Positions 27,128 through 35,452 of a stretch of DNA of 64,000 nt are shown here, in pieces (the stretch's first letter is position 1; each line of letters opens with the position of its first letter). Source of the stretch: Erythrobacter sp. (GTDB taxonomy: Bacteria; Pseudomonadota; Alphaproteobacteria; Sphingomonadales; Sphingomonadaceae); assembly GCF_035194505.1 (NCBI RefSeq), contig NZ_CP136573.1, positions 2,653,001 to 2,717,000 of the forward strand, written 5' to 3'. The notes below the pieces were generated by a model that ran no database searches, was not told the origin of the DNA, and was given only the letters and a program-made list of their open reading frames with translations. A program made the position numbers and the translations under genes.

Positions 27128-28103
27128 GGTATCCCGCATCCGAGAAGCTTGAGATCATCAGGGTCGTCGAGCAGTCCCACCTGCCCGCCAAGCGGACGCT
27201 CGACAAGCTGGGCATCGCCCGTCGGACCTTCTACCGCTGGTATGACCGCTATCTCGAGGGCGGGCCGGAGGCGCTGGAAGATCGCCCTCCGCGCCGAGCC
27301 GGGTGTGGAACCGCATCGCGCCTGAGGTGCAGGATCAGATCGTCGGACTCGCGCTGGATTACAGCGAGCTGTCCCCACGCGAACTGGCCGTGCGATTTAC
27401 CGATGAACGCCAATACTTTGTGTCCGAAGCCACGGTTTACCGCCTGCTGAAAGCACACGACCTAATCACCAGCCCGGCCTATGTCGTGGTGAAAGCGGCT
27501 GATGCGTTCCATACCAAGACCACCCGGCCAAACGAGATGTGGCAGACCGATTTTACCTACTTCAAGATCATCGGGTGGGGCTGGATGTATCTCTCCACCG
27601 TGCTCGACGACTTCTCGCGCTATATCATCGCCTGGAAGCTGTGCACCAACATGCGGGCCGAGGATGTGACCGACACGCTGGACCTCGCCCTGGCAGCTTC
27701 CGGCTGCGACAGCGCCACGGTGCTGCACAAGCCAAGGCTGCTCAGCGATAATGGTCCCAGTTACATCGCGGGAGAACTGGCGGAATACATCGAGGCCAAC
27801 AAGATGAGCCACGTGCGCGGCGCCCCGATGCACCCGCAAACCCAGGGCAAGATCGAGCGCTGGCACCAGACCCTGAAAAACCGCATCCTGCTGGAGAACT
27901 ACTTCCTGCCCGGCGACCTCGAGGCCCAGATCGAGGCCTTCGTCGAGCACTATAACCACCAGCGTTATCACGAAGCGCTGTCCAACGTGACACCCGCCGA
28001 CGCCTACTTCGGCAGGGCCCCAGCCATCATCAAACAGCGTGAAAGGATCAAGCGACAGACCATCGAACATCGGCGCTTGCAACACCGCAACCTCGCCGCG
28101 TAA
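27124..28103 (+). pseudogene. IS3-like transposase OrfB with internal frameshift (copy 2)
   Basis: Same product and same disruption as in copy 1. The HTH part is read to about 27294, and the DDE catalytic part continues in the -1 frame to 28103. Because both copies share the lesion, it existed before the element duplicated, or one sequence was copied onto the other. Confidence 0.8.
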
Positions 28104-28151
28104 CATCAACCCCCGGACGAGGCCCGCACTCCGCTAATTTACGCCCCGTGT

Positions 28152-28177
28152 TGTGTCGAATGTTCTGACGACGGACA
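28152..28177. repeat. IS copy 2 right terminal inverted repeat
   Basis: Inverse partner of 26653-26678. It carries the one base that differs from copy 1 (T at 28156). Confidence 0.8.
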
Positions 28178-28830
28178 CCGCCGATACGCTGGTCAGCAAG
28201 GCCGTCCATGCGGTGTTCGGCGATCCCTCGCGGCCCTGGGACCTGCCGCAGCTGCACCTGCTGCTGGCGCTGCCGATGGGGGCCGTGATTGTGGTGTTCG
28301 TGCGTTCGGTGCTGGGCTGGAAGACCTTCGGCCTGTTCACGCCGATGCTGCTGGCGCTGGCCTATCTCCAGTCGGGCCCGATTGCCGGACCGACGATTTC
28401 GACCGCAGCCATTCTGGTCGGCATGGCCGCCGCGCCTGCCCTGCGCCAGCTGGGCCTGTCGCGGGTGGCGTTCCTCGGCACGCTGATCGCTATCGTGGTC
28501 ACCGCGCTGGGCGCATTGGCGCTGCAGCTTGACCGGCTGGTGCTGATCAGCGCCTTCCCGGTGGTGGTGACGGCACTGGTGGTCGAACGCTGGTGGAATG
28601 CGTGGGAATCCGATGGGCCGAAGCAGGCCATGAAGATGACCGCGACCACGCTGGCCGTGGCGCTGATGATCCAGGCGCTGGTGGCCTCGCCGCTGATCGT
28701 CGACGTCTCCAGCCTGCATCCGCTGGCAATCCCGGCCAGCGCCATCGTGCTGACCATCCTGTTGGGCCGCTACAACGGCCTGCGCCTCTCCGAAATGTCG
28801 CGCTTTGCCGCGGCTGCCAAAGGAAACTGA
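28178..28830 (+). pseudogene. 7TM (inactive transglutaminase-associated) protein, 5'-truncated by IS
   Basis: The surviving 217 residues contain about six to seven hydrophobic helices (for example LHLLLALPMGAVIVVFV and PVVVTALVVERWW) and match the C-terminal 7TM region of proteins that normally begin with an inactive transglutaminase domain. These are typically encoded just before an alpha-L-glutamate-ligase-like ATP-grasp gene, as here. The N-terminal domain is lost at the IS. A GTG within the IS end (28153) is in frame and could start a short membrane product. The family is recalled from gene neighbourhood and hydrophobic pattern. Confidence 0.7.
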
Positions 28831-28832
28831 CG

Positions 28833-29838
28833 ATGCCTGTGCTCGGAATGAACCGCCGCAATGCCCTGATTGCCCGCCTCAACCCGCGTGAAGCGATCAA
28901 GGGGGTCAACCAGAAGTTCGAGACCAAGCAGCGGCTGGCAGAGGCAGGCGTGCCGGTTCCCCCGACCCTCGCGCTGATTTCCAGCGAAGCCGAGGCCGCC
29001 AGCTTCGATTTCGCCAGCCTGCCCCATGCCTTTGCGGTCAAGCCCAATCGCGGGCGCCGCGGCGAGGGGGTGATCCTGGTCGACGGGCTCAATGAAGACG
29101 GCAGCTGGCGCCAGCTCAATGGCGAGGCGCTGACGGTGCCCGCCTTGCGCGCCCATCTCACCCGCATCATTGCCCGGGGAATTGTCGCTGGAAGGCAGCA
29201 ACACCGATGCGGCCCTGTTCGAGCCGCTGATCCGCACCCATGCGGGCTTTGCGCGGCTGGTGCCCTATGGCCTGCCCGATATCCGCATCATCTGCCTGGG
29301 CGACGTGCCGCTGATGGCGATGACCCGCCTGCCGACGGTGGAATCGCGCGGCCGCGCCAACCTGCACCAGGGCGCGGTCGGCGCGGCGATCGACTTCCGC
29401 GATGGCGCGATTTTCCGCGCGGTGACGGGGCAGGAAGAGGTGTGGGAGCACCCCTCGACCGGCCTGCCGCTGATCGGCGAGCGGATCCCGCACTGGCAGG
29501 AAGCGGTCGACGCGGCGCGGCGCTGCTCGGGCGCGCTGGGCCTCGGCTATGTCGGGGTCGATATCGTGATCGATGCCACCCGCGGCGCGCAGGTGCTCGA
29601 ATGCAATGCTTTCCCGGGGCTGGAGATCCAGAACATCAATGGCGCAGGCCTTGCCGGACGGATCGATCAGGTCGAGCGGCTCCAGCGCGAACGCCAGCGC
29701 GAGAACGAGAAGCGCCGTATGCAGATGCGCAACCGCCAGACTGCCTCCGCGTCCCCCCGTCGCACATTGGGCGCAATGCTCGGCGCTGGGAGCGTGCGGA
29801 TCGGCGAGGGTTGGGCCGTGGCAGCGGTGCCCGCGTAA
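28833..29838 (+). pseudogene. Alpha-L-glutamate ligase-like (ATP-grasp) gene, frameshifted
   Basis: The product resembles RimK-like / sugar-transfer-associated ATP-grasp proteins: GVNQKFETKQRLAEAGVPVP at the start, FAVKPNRGRRGEGV for nucleotide binding, and later VDIVIDATRGAQVLECNAFPGLEIQ for the metal/ATP site. The frame changes by +1 near 29172-29179. Removing one C from the GCCCGGGG run joins IIA to GELSLEGSN and restores a normal protein of about 334 residues. It is either a pseudogene, in keeping with the truncated partner upstream, or a sequencing error. Confidence 0.75.
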
Positions 29839-29840
29839 TC

Positions 29841-29906
29841 CGTCATCCCTTCCCCCCACTTCGGGATGACGGGGGAGGCTGGCGCCCGGAGCGGGTTGCC
29901 AGCCTC
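29841..29906. terminator. Two consecutive hairpins downstream of ATP-grasp gene
   Basis: Stem 1 pairs CGTCATCCC (29841-29849) with GGGATGACG (29863-29871). Stem 2 pairs GAGGCTGGC (29875-29883) with GCCAGCCTC (29898-29906). They start 3 bp after the stop codon. No T-run follows, so factor-dependent termination or an mRNA-stabilising repeat is possible. Confidence 0.5.
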
Positions 29907-30159
29907 TCCATTGCTGCATTTGGGGTGCCGATTACCCCGAGATGACCCCGCCATGGGCGGGCCGAGCGCAATGTTTCACGTGGAACATTCCGGGGGTTTT
30001 CCGGGCCGGATGCATCTTTCCTGTTGATAGCGCCGCCCGTTCGAATAACGCAGGTGCAGCATTTGCCGCGCACTGGTAAGCGCGGCAGGCATGGGGCGCC
30101 CGGTAACCGGGTATTGACCATTCTTGGCTACGATTTGGCGAGGTTTCAGGAGGCGCAGA
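29907..30159. other. Intergenic region upstream of glycosyltransferase operon
   Basis: The rest of a 320-bp gap. Apart from the parS-like palindrome at 29972-29987 and the AGGAGG ribosome binding site just before 30160, nothing was recognised. It must contain the promoter of the downstream operon. Confidence 0.4.
29972..29987. promoter_or_regulatory. parS: parS-like ParB-binding site
   Basis: TGTTTCACGTGGAACA differs by one base from the conserved bacterial parS sequence TGTTTCACGTGAAACA, and the palindrome extends to 20 bp (AATG...CATT). It is intergenic, as many chromosomal parS sites are. The window has no parA or parB, so the assignment rests on sequence alone. Confidence 0.6.
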
Positions 30160-31167
30160 ATGTCGCAGTTTGTGCAGACAGCATCCGGCTCGTGCGCGTT
30201 GTCGGTGGTGATCCCGGTCTATAACGAGGATGCCGGGCTCGACGCGCTGGTCGCCCGGGTGAGCGCGGCTGCGCGCGAAATCTTCGCCGAGGATTATGAA
30301 TTCATCCTCGTCAATGACGGCTCGAAGGATGCCAGCTGGGCGCGGATCTGTGCCCATGCCGAGCGTGATCCGCGCATCGTCGCGATCAATCTGGCGCGCA
30401 ATCACGGCCACCAGCTGGCGCTGACCGCCGGCCTCAATCACGTTCGCGGCGAGCTCATCTTCGTGCTCGATGCCGACTTGCAGGACCCGCCCGAGCTGCT
30501 CGGCCCGATGCTCGCCAAACTGCGGGAGGGGCATGACGTGGTCTATGGCCAGCGCATCAAGCGCCATGGCGAGACCGCCTTCAAGCGCGGCACGGCGGCG
30601 CTGTTCTACCGCATGCTGGGCAAAATGGTGGACACCCACATTCCGCCCGACACCGGCGATTTCCGCTTGATGACGCGCCGCGTGGTCGAGCAGTTGAATG
30701 CCATGCCCGAGCGTTACCGCTTCATCCGCGGTCTCGTCAGCTTCATCGGCTTCAGCCAGGTGCCTTACCCCTACGAGCGCGATGCGCGCTTTGCCGGAGA
30801 GACCAACTATCCGCTGCGCAAGATGGTGGCCCTGGCAATCGACGCGGTGACGAGCTTCTCGGTGGTGCCGCTGCGGTTTGCCTCGCACCTGGGCATGCTG
30901 TTCGGGCTGGCCGGACTGGTTTCGCTCGGCCTGATCGTGGCCGTGTGGCTGCAGGGCGGCACGGTTCAGGGCTGGGCGAGCCTTGCCGCGCTGATCCTGA
31001 TCATGGGCTCGGTCCAGCTGCTGGTGCTGGGCGTGTTCGGCGAATATCTCGGCCGGATGTACATGGAGGGCAAGCACCGCCCGCTGTTCATCATCGCCGA
31101 AGTGCGCCGCCATCCGGTCGCCACCGCTGCCGCCGAGCCGAGCGAGGTGATCCGTGTCGCAAGCTGA
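30160..31167 (+). CDS. Glycosyltransferase family 2 (GtrB/DPMS-like)
   Basis: A 335-residue membrane-anchored GT-A glycosyltransferase. The catalytic N-terminal domain shows LSVVIPVYNEDAGL, the nucleotide-binding VNDGSKD and the DXD-type VLDADLQDPPE. Two C-terminal helices (about residues 235-260 and 270-295) match undecaprenyl-phosphate glucosyltransferases. The ATG at 30160 follows AGGAGG at 6 bp and is preferred to the longer frame. It overlaps the methyltransferase gene by 14 bp and sits two genes before a GtrA-type protein, so it probably loads a sugar onto polyprenyl phosphate at the inner face of the membrane. Confidence 0.92.
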   Translation: MSQFVQTASGSCALSVVIPVYNEDAGLDALVARVSAAAREIFAEDYEFILVNDGSKDASWARICAHAERDPRIVAINLARNHGHQLALTAGLNHVRGELIFVLDADLQDPPELLGPMLAKLREGHDVVYGQRIKRHGETAFKRGTAALFYRMLGKMVDTHIPPDTGDFRLMTRRVVEQLNAMPERYRFIRGLVSFIGFSQVPYPYERDARFAGETNYPLRKMVALAIDAVTSFSVVPLRFASHLGMLFGLAGLVSLGLIVAVWLQGGTVQGWASLAALILIMGSVQLLVLGVFGEYLGRMYMEGKHRPLFIIAEVRRHPVATAAAEPSEVIRVAS

Positions 31168-31843
31168 GTTCGACGCCTATGTCGATGAATATGATGCCCA
31201 GCACGCAGCTTCGGTAAAGCTGAGCGGCGAGGACCCCGATTTCTTCGCCGCCTACAAGGCCCGCGAAGCCGCCCGCGCGATGGCCGCGAGCGGGCTTGCG
31301 CCGCAGCGGATCATGGATTTCGGCGCGGGGCGGGGCAATTGCATCCCGCACCTGCAAACCGAGTTCCCCGAGGCGCAGGTCACCGCGCTCGACGTATCAG
31401 CCCGCTCGCTCACCCACTGCGCCGCGCGCGCTGTGCGTCCGCTGGAGACGGTGTGCTACGACGGGCAGACCCTGCCGTTTGCGGACGCGAGCTTCGATCT
31501 CGTCTTCACGGCCTGCGTGTTCCACCACATTCCGGAAGCCGATCACATCCGCCTGCTCTCGGAAATCCGCCGGACACTCACGCCCGCAGGCCGCTTCATG
31601 CTGTTCGAGCACAATCCGTGGAACCCGGCGACCCAGCACGCGGTGCGCACCTGCCCGTTTGATGCCAATGCCGTGCTGATTTCCGCGCCCGAAATGCAGC
31701 GCCGGTTCCGTGCTGCGGGCTTTACCGATGTGAGCCTGCGCTGGATGCTGTTCTTCCCTGGCTTCCTCAGCGCGCTGCGGCCGCTGGAGCGTGCGCTCGG
31801 CTGGCTGCCGCTCGGCGCGCAATACTGCCTCGTCGCGCGCTGA
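31154..31843 (+). CDS. Class I SAM-dependent methyltransferase
   Basis: A 229-residue protein with a Rossmann SAM-binding motif (IMDFGAGRGNCIPHL near residue 55), the acidic strand-2 residue in VTALDVSARS and the post-motif FVFTACVFHHIPE-type segment (read as DLVFTACVFHHIPEADH). The GTG start lies inside the end of the glycosyltransferase gene. The substrate is unknown; placement suggests modification of a glycan, lipid carrier or quinone-like compound handled by this operon. Confidence 0.85.
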   Translation: MSQAEFDAYVDEYDAQHAASVKLSGEDPDFFAAYKAREAARAMAASGLAPQRIMDFGAGRGNCIPHLQTEFPEAQVTALDVSARSLTHCAARAVRPLETVCYDGQTLPFADASFDLVFTACVFHHIPEADHIRLLSEIRRTLTPAGRFMLFEHNPWNPATQHAVRTCPFDANAVLISAPEMQRRFRAAGFTDVSLRWMLFFPGFLSALRPLERALGWLPLGAQYCLVAR

Positions 31844-31847
31844 TCCG

Positions 31848-32231
31848 ATGCTGGCACGCCTGTTCCGCTTCGGGCTGACCGGCCTTGCCAATTCGGCCGT
31901 GGGCTGGGCGGTGATCTTCGGCGGGCTGTGGGCGGGGATGAGCGGGCTGGCCGCCAATGCCGCGGGCTATGCGGTGGGGCTGGTCTTGTCCTTCACCCTA
32001 AACCGCCGCTTCGTGTTCGGCGTGACCGGCGCGGTGCGCGGGCGCGAGGTGGCGAAGTTCCTTGCTGCCTTTGCTGTGGCTTACGGGGCCAATGTCGCGG
32101 TGCTAAGGGCGGTGCAGCCCGTGCTGGGCGCGGATAGCCCGCTGGCGCAGTTGCCGGCGCTGGCCGCCTATATCGTGATCTTCTTCGTCCTCTCGCAGCT
32201 CTTCGTGTTCAAAGCCTCCACCCCGGAATGA
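31848..32231 (+). CDS. GtrA family membrane protein
   Basis: A 127-residue protein with four hydrophobic helices and the GtrA-like start RLFRFGLTGLANSAVGWAV and NRRFVFGV motif. GtrA-type proteins are thought to flip polyprenyl-linked monosaccharides across the inner membrane, working with GtrB-like transferases such as the one two genes upstream. It starts 4 bp after the methyltransferase stop and overlaps the next gene by 4 bp (ATGA). Confidence 0.88.
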   Translation: MLARLFRFGLTGLANSAVGWAVIFGGLWAGMSGLAANAAGYAVGLVLSFTLNRRFVFGVTGAVRGREVAKFLAAFAVAYGANVAVLRAVQPVLGADSPLAQLPALAAYIVIFFVLSQLFVFKASTPE

Positions 32232-33790
32232 CCAACGCTGCCCTTTTCACCCCCGTGCCCTCCGGTGGCACGCCACAGGCGTTCGGCTGGCTCGATCGCT
32301 GGCCGGCGATGCTGGTCGTGTGCCTCATCGCGATCCTGCCTCTGCTGCTGGTCGATTTCCCGCCGCTGGTTGATCTCTACGGCCATTTGGGGCGCTTTGC
32401 GGTGCAGACCGAGCTGGCCCAGCGGCCCGAGCTCCAGCCGTTCTATTCCTATGAGTGGAAGCTGATCGGCAATCTGGGCGGTGACATCCTGGTCGAGGTG
32501 CTCCACCCCTTGCTGGGGCTGGAGCGATCGGTCCATGCGGTGGTGATCCTCACCCAGTTGCTCGGCGCGCTGGGGCTGATGCTGGTGAGCCGCGAGATCC
32601 ATGGCCGCGTCACGCCCTTTGCGCTGGCGGCGATCCCGCTGCTTTACGGCTATCCCTTCAACTACGGCTTCATCAATTACTCGCTGTCGATGGGCCTCGC
32701 GCTGCTGGCCTATGTCGCGTGGCTGCGGATGCACCGGACGGGGCGCGAGGGACTGGCGCGCCTGTGGCTGCTGGTGGCAGGCGCGGCGATATGGGTGTGC
32801 CACACCTATGGCTGGGCTTTCCTCGGCCTGCTGACCGGATCGACCATGCTGGCCGAGGTCTGGGCGGCAAGGATGCATCCCGTGCGCGCGGTTGCCCGCA
32901 TTCTGGGCGCTTGCTGCCCGTTGCTGCTGCCGGTGGTGCCGATGGTGATCTGGCGCGCGGAAAGCTCGGGCGCGGGGCTGGGGGGCTGGTCGCTGCCATT
33001 CAAGCTGATCTGGGCCTATTCGCCCTTCCGCAGCGTGTGGAAGGTGCTCGATATCGGCGCGCTCGCGATTGTGGCGGGGCTGATTTACTGGGTGCGGTTG
33101 AGCAAGACGGCGCGGTTCGATCCCGGGGTCGGCATTGCGGCGGCACTGTGTGGGGCCTTTTTCCTGATCCTGCCGAGCTGGGTGTTCGGCTCGGCCTTCG
33201 CCGACATGCGCCTGCTGCCCTATGGCATCGCTCTGGGATTGGTGGCGATCAGCACCGCGCGAGTGGGCGCGCGCGAACTGAAGATTGCAGGCATGATCGC
33301 GCTCGTCTTCTTCGGGGTGCGCATGGCAGTGACCAGCGCGGGGTTTGTGGTGCAGGACCGCGCCTTCGCCGCCGCGCTGCCGGCGCTCGACAATATGCCC
33401 AAGGGCGCGCGGGTTGCCTTCTTCGTGATCAAGCCGTGTCAGGTGCGCTGGACCCTTCCCGTGCTCGATCATGCCGCCGGCGCGGCGCTGGCGCGGCGCA
33501 ATGCCTTCGTCAATGATCAGTGGCAGCAGCCCGGGGTCAACCCGATGCGGGTGCACTACGCGCAAGGCGGGCGCTTCGTGAAGGACCCCTCGCATCTGGT
33601 GCTGAGCGATGCCTGCGGGCCATCGGTGCTGCCTCCGGTCAGCAAGACCCTCACCAAGCTGCCGCGCAATGCCTTCACCCATGTCTGGATCGTCGGCTAC
33701 CGGCCCGAACGTTACACCGTGCCCGAAGGCTTCGTGGAGGTGCCGAATAGCGGCAGCGGCAGGCTCTTCCGGATCACGCCCGCAAGCTGA
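32228..33790 (+). CDS. Polytopic membrane protein, putative GT-C-like glycosyltransferase
   Basis: A 520-residue protein with about ten to eleven hydrophobic segments through residue 380, then a soluble C-terminal domain. An early loop contains VDFPPLVDLYGHLGR, with an Asp-rich pattern at a position where GT-C enzymes hold their catalytic acid. It is the last gene of the GT2 / methyltransferase / GtrA operon, so it may transfer the flipped sugar to a final acceptor in the periplasm. No specific family was recognised; the role is inferred from context. Confidence 0.7.
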   Translation: MTNAALFTPVPSGGTPQAFGWLDRWPAMLVVCLIAILPLLLVDFPPLVDLYGHLGRFAVQTELAQRPELQPFYSYEWKLIGNLGGDILVEVLHPLLGLERSVHAVVILTQLLGALGLMLVSREIHGRVTPFALAAIPLLYGYPFNYGFINYSLSMGLALLAYVAWLRMHRTGREGLARLWLLVAGAAIWVCHTYGWAFLGLLTGSTMLAEVWAARMHPVRAVARILGACCPLLLPVVPMVIWRAESSGAGLGGWSLPFKLIWAYSPFRSVWKVLDIGALAIVAGLIYWVRLSKTARFDPGVGIAAALCGAFFLILPSWVFGSAFADMRLLPYGIALGLVAISTARVGARELKIAGMIALVFFGVRMAVTSAGFVVQDRAFAAALPALDNMPKGARVAFFVIKPCQVRWTLPVLDHAAGAALARRNAFVNDQWQQPGVNPMRVHYAQGGRFVKDPSHLVLSDACGPSVLPPVSKTLTKLPRNAFTHVWIVGYRPERYTVPEGFVEVPNSGSGRLFRITPAS

Positions 33791-33876
33791 TCACGCCTAT
33801 TGGAAGCGCCAGTGTCGCTCGCGCCTCGCCGCCCTAGGGTTGGCGCCAGGGCCATGATGGCCATGGAGGCAAGGCG

Positions 33877-34650
33877 ATGGGGATTCTCGACCGGTTCCGG
33901 CTCGACGGTGAAGTGGCGGTGGTGACAGGCGCGGGCAAGGGCATCGGGCGGGCGATCGCGATCGCGCTGGCCGAGGCAGGCGCGGACGTGGCGCTGGCGT
34001 CCCGCACGCAGGCCGATCTCGATGCGGTCGCGGCCGAGATCACCGCGCTGGGCCGCCGCGCCCTGCCGCTGGCGACCGATGCGACCGATCCTGACGCGCT
34101 CGAATATCTGGCCGCGCAAACCGTCAGCCAGCTCGGGAAGCTCAGCATCTGGGTCAACAATGCGGGCGGCATTCCCGATGCCACCCCGCGCTATCTCACC
34201 CGCACGCCCGAGGCCAATTTCGACGCGCAGATCGCGCTCAATCTGAAGGCGGTGTGGATGGGGGCGAGCGTCGCTTCGCGCCACATGGGCGAGGGCGGCG
34301 GGGCGATCATCAACATCTCCTCGCGCGCGGCTTTCGGCCCGCAGGTCAAGAACGGCCCCTATGGCGCGGCCAAGGCGGCGGTAAACAGCCTGACGAGCAC
34401 GCTTTCGGTCGAACTCGCGCCGAAGATCCGCGTCAATGCCGTGGCTCCCGGCCCGGTGCCGACCGAGAATTTCGACGAATGCATGGGCACCGATACCGAC
34501 GAGAAGCGCGAGAAGCTGCTGGCGATGATCGGTATTCCGATGGGCCGCTATGGCGAGCCCGAGGATATTGCCGCCGCGGTGGTGTTCATGGCCTCGCCCG
34601 CGTCAAGCTGGGTGACGGGCCAGTGCCTTTATGTGACCGGCGGCAGATAA
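33877..34650 (+). CDS. SDR family oxidoreductase
   Basis: A 257-residue classical short-chain dehydrogenase/reductase. It has the cofactor motif VTGAGKGIGRAIA, the structural NNAG, the catalytic Ser in NISSRAAFG, and YGAAK as the YxxxK pair. GGAGGC precedes the start. It likely oxidises or reduces a hydroxyl/keto group using NAD(P)(H). It is followed after 13 bp by a second SDR that has lost catalytic residues, so the two may work as a pair. Confidence 0.92.
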   Translation: MGILDRFRLDGEVAVVTGAGKGIGRAIAIALAEAGADVALASRTQADLDAVAAEITALGRRALPLATDATDPDALEYLAAQTVSQLGKLSIWVNNAGGIPDATPRYLTRTPEANFDAQIALNLKAVWMGASVASRHMGEGGGAIINISSRAAFGPQVKNGPYGAAKAAVNSLTSTLSVELAPKIRVNAVAPGPVPTENFDECMGTDTDEKREKLLAMIGIPMGRYGEPEDIAAAVVFMASPASSWVTGQCLYVTGGR

Positions 34651-34663
34651 GAGGAGGCTGGCG

Positions 34664-35452
34664 ATGGATCTGGGCATCAGGGGCAGGCGGGCGCTGGTCA
34701 ATGGCGGCTCTGCGGGCATGGGGCGCGGCGCGGCGCTGGCCTTGGCGCGCGAGGGGTGCGAGGTGTTCATCTCCGCGCGCGGGAGCCAGCGGCTGGAGGA
34801 AACCTGCCGCGCCATCGCTGCCGAGACCGGCGCGAAAGTGCACCCGCTCGTGGCCGATCACGCCTCGGACGAAGGGCGCGCCGCGATCCTTTCGGCGATC
34901 CCTGATCCCGACATCTTCGTCGCCACCTGCGCCCCGCCGCCCTTCACCGGCGATTTCCGGACAGTATCGCGCGAGGAATTCGAGAAATCCGTGGCGACCG
35001 CGCTTCTGAGCCCGATCGACTACATCAAGGCGGTGACCGGCCCGATGGTCGAGCGCAAGTGGGGGAGGATCGTCAATATCAGCACCGGCGCGGCTAAATA
35101 TCCCGCCGCGATGCGCGTGCTTTCCGGCCCGCCGCGCGCCGCACTCGCCAACTATTGCCACGCGATTTCCAAGGAACTCGCCCCGCACAACGTCACGATC
35201 AATTCGGTGCTGCCGGGGATGCACCACACGCCGGGGATCGAGGATGTGCTCGGCCCGCGCGCGGCAGCCAATGGCCGGACCTATGACGAGGAGGTCGATG
35301 CCTTCGTCAAGGCCGTGCGCCTGCCCGCTGGGCGCTTCGGCGATGCCGAGGACCTTGGCGTGCTGGTGGCGATGTTCTGCTCGGCCCAAGCGAGTTACGT
35401 CACCGGGCAGTCGCTGGTGGTCGACGGCGGGATCGGCACCTCGACCTTCTAG
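34664..35452 (+). CDS. SDR family protein lacking the YxxxK pair
   Basis: A 262-residue SDR-fold protein. The cofactor motif is retained in altered form (VNGGSAGMGRGAA). The NNAG position reads TCAPPPF. Aligning NISTGAAKYPAAM with its neighbour's NISSRAAFG puts Ser and Arg (SGPPR) where the catalytic Tyr and Lys should be. It keeps the SDR C-terminus (YVTGQSLVVDGG). The stop overlaps by 4 bp the stop of the convergent D-aminoacylase gene. It may be a non-catalytic or unusual-mechanism SDR coupled with the gene upstream. Confidence 0.85.
   Translation: MDLGIRGRRALVNGGSAGMGRGAALALAREGCEVFISARGSQRLEETCRAIAAETGAKVHPLVADHASDEGRAAILSAIPDPDIFVATCAPPPFTGDFRTVSREEFEKSVATALLSPIDYIKAVTGPMVERKWGRIVNISTGAAKYPAAMRVLSGPPRAALANYCHAISKELAPHNVTINSVLPGMHHTPGIEDVLGPRAAANGRTYDEEVDAFVKAVRLPAGRFGDAEDLGVLVAMFCSAQASYVTGQSLVVDGGIGTSTF

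Larger units (their letters stand above)
26653..28177 (+). mobile_element. IS3-like insertion sequence, copy 2 (1,525 bp)
   Basis: Same element and orientation as the copy at 9227-10751; the encoded translations are identical, and one base difference (T at 28156) is seen. The left flank ends ACCGG and the right flank starts CCGCC, so there is no target duplication. The left flank is a truncated TonB receptor and the right flank is the 3' part of an unrelated 7TM gene, so the element does not mark a simple insertion. Confidence 0.93.

Noticed and set aside
9227..28177. Composite transposon formed by the two direct IS copies
   Set aside because: The outer flanks (adaptor and 7TM gene) are not halves of one target gene, there is no duplication, and the cargo is ordinary chromosomal metabolism genes.
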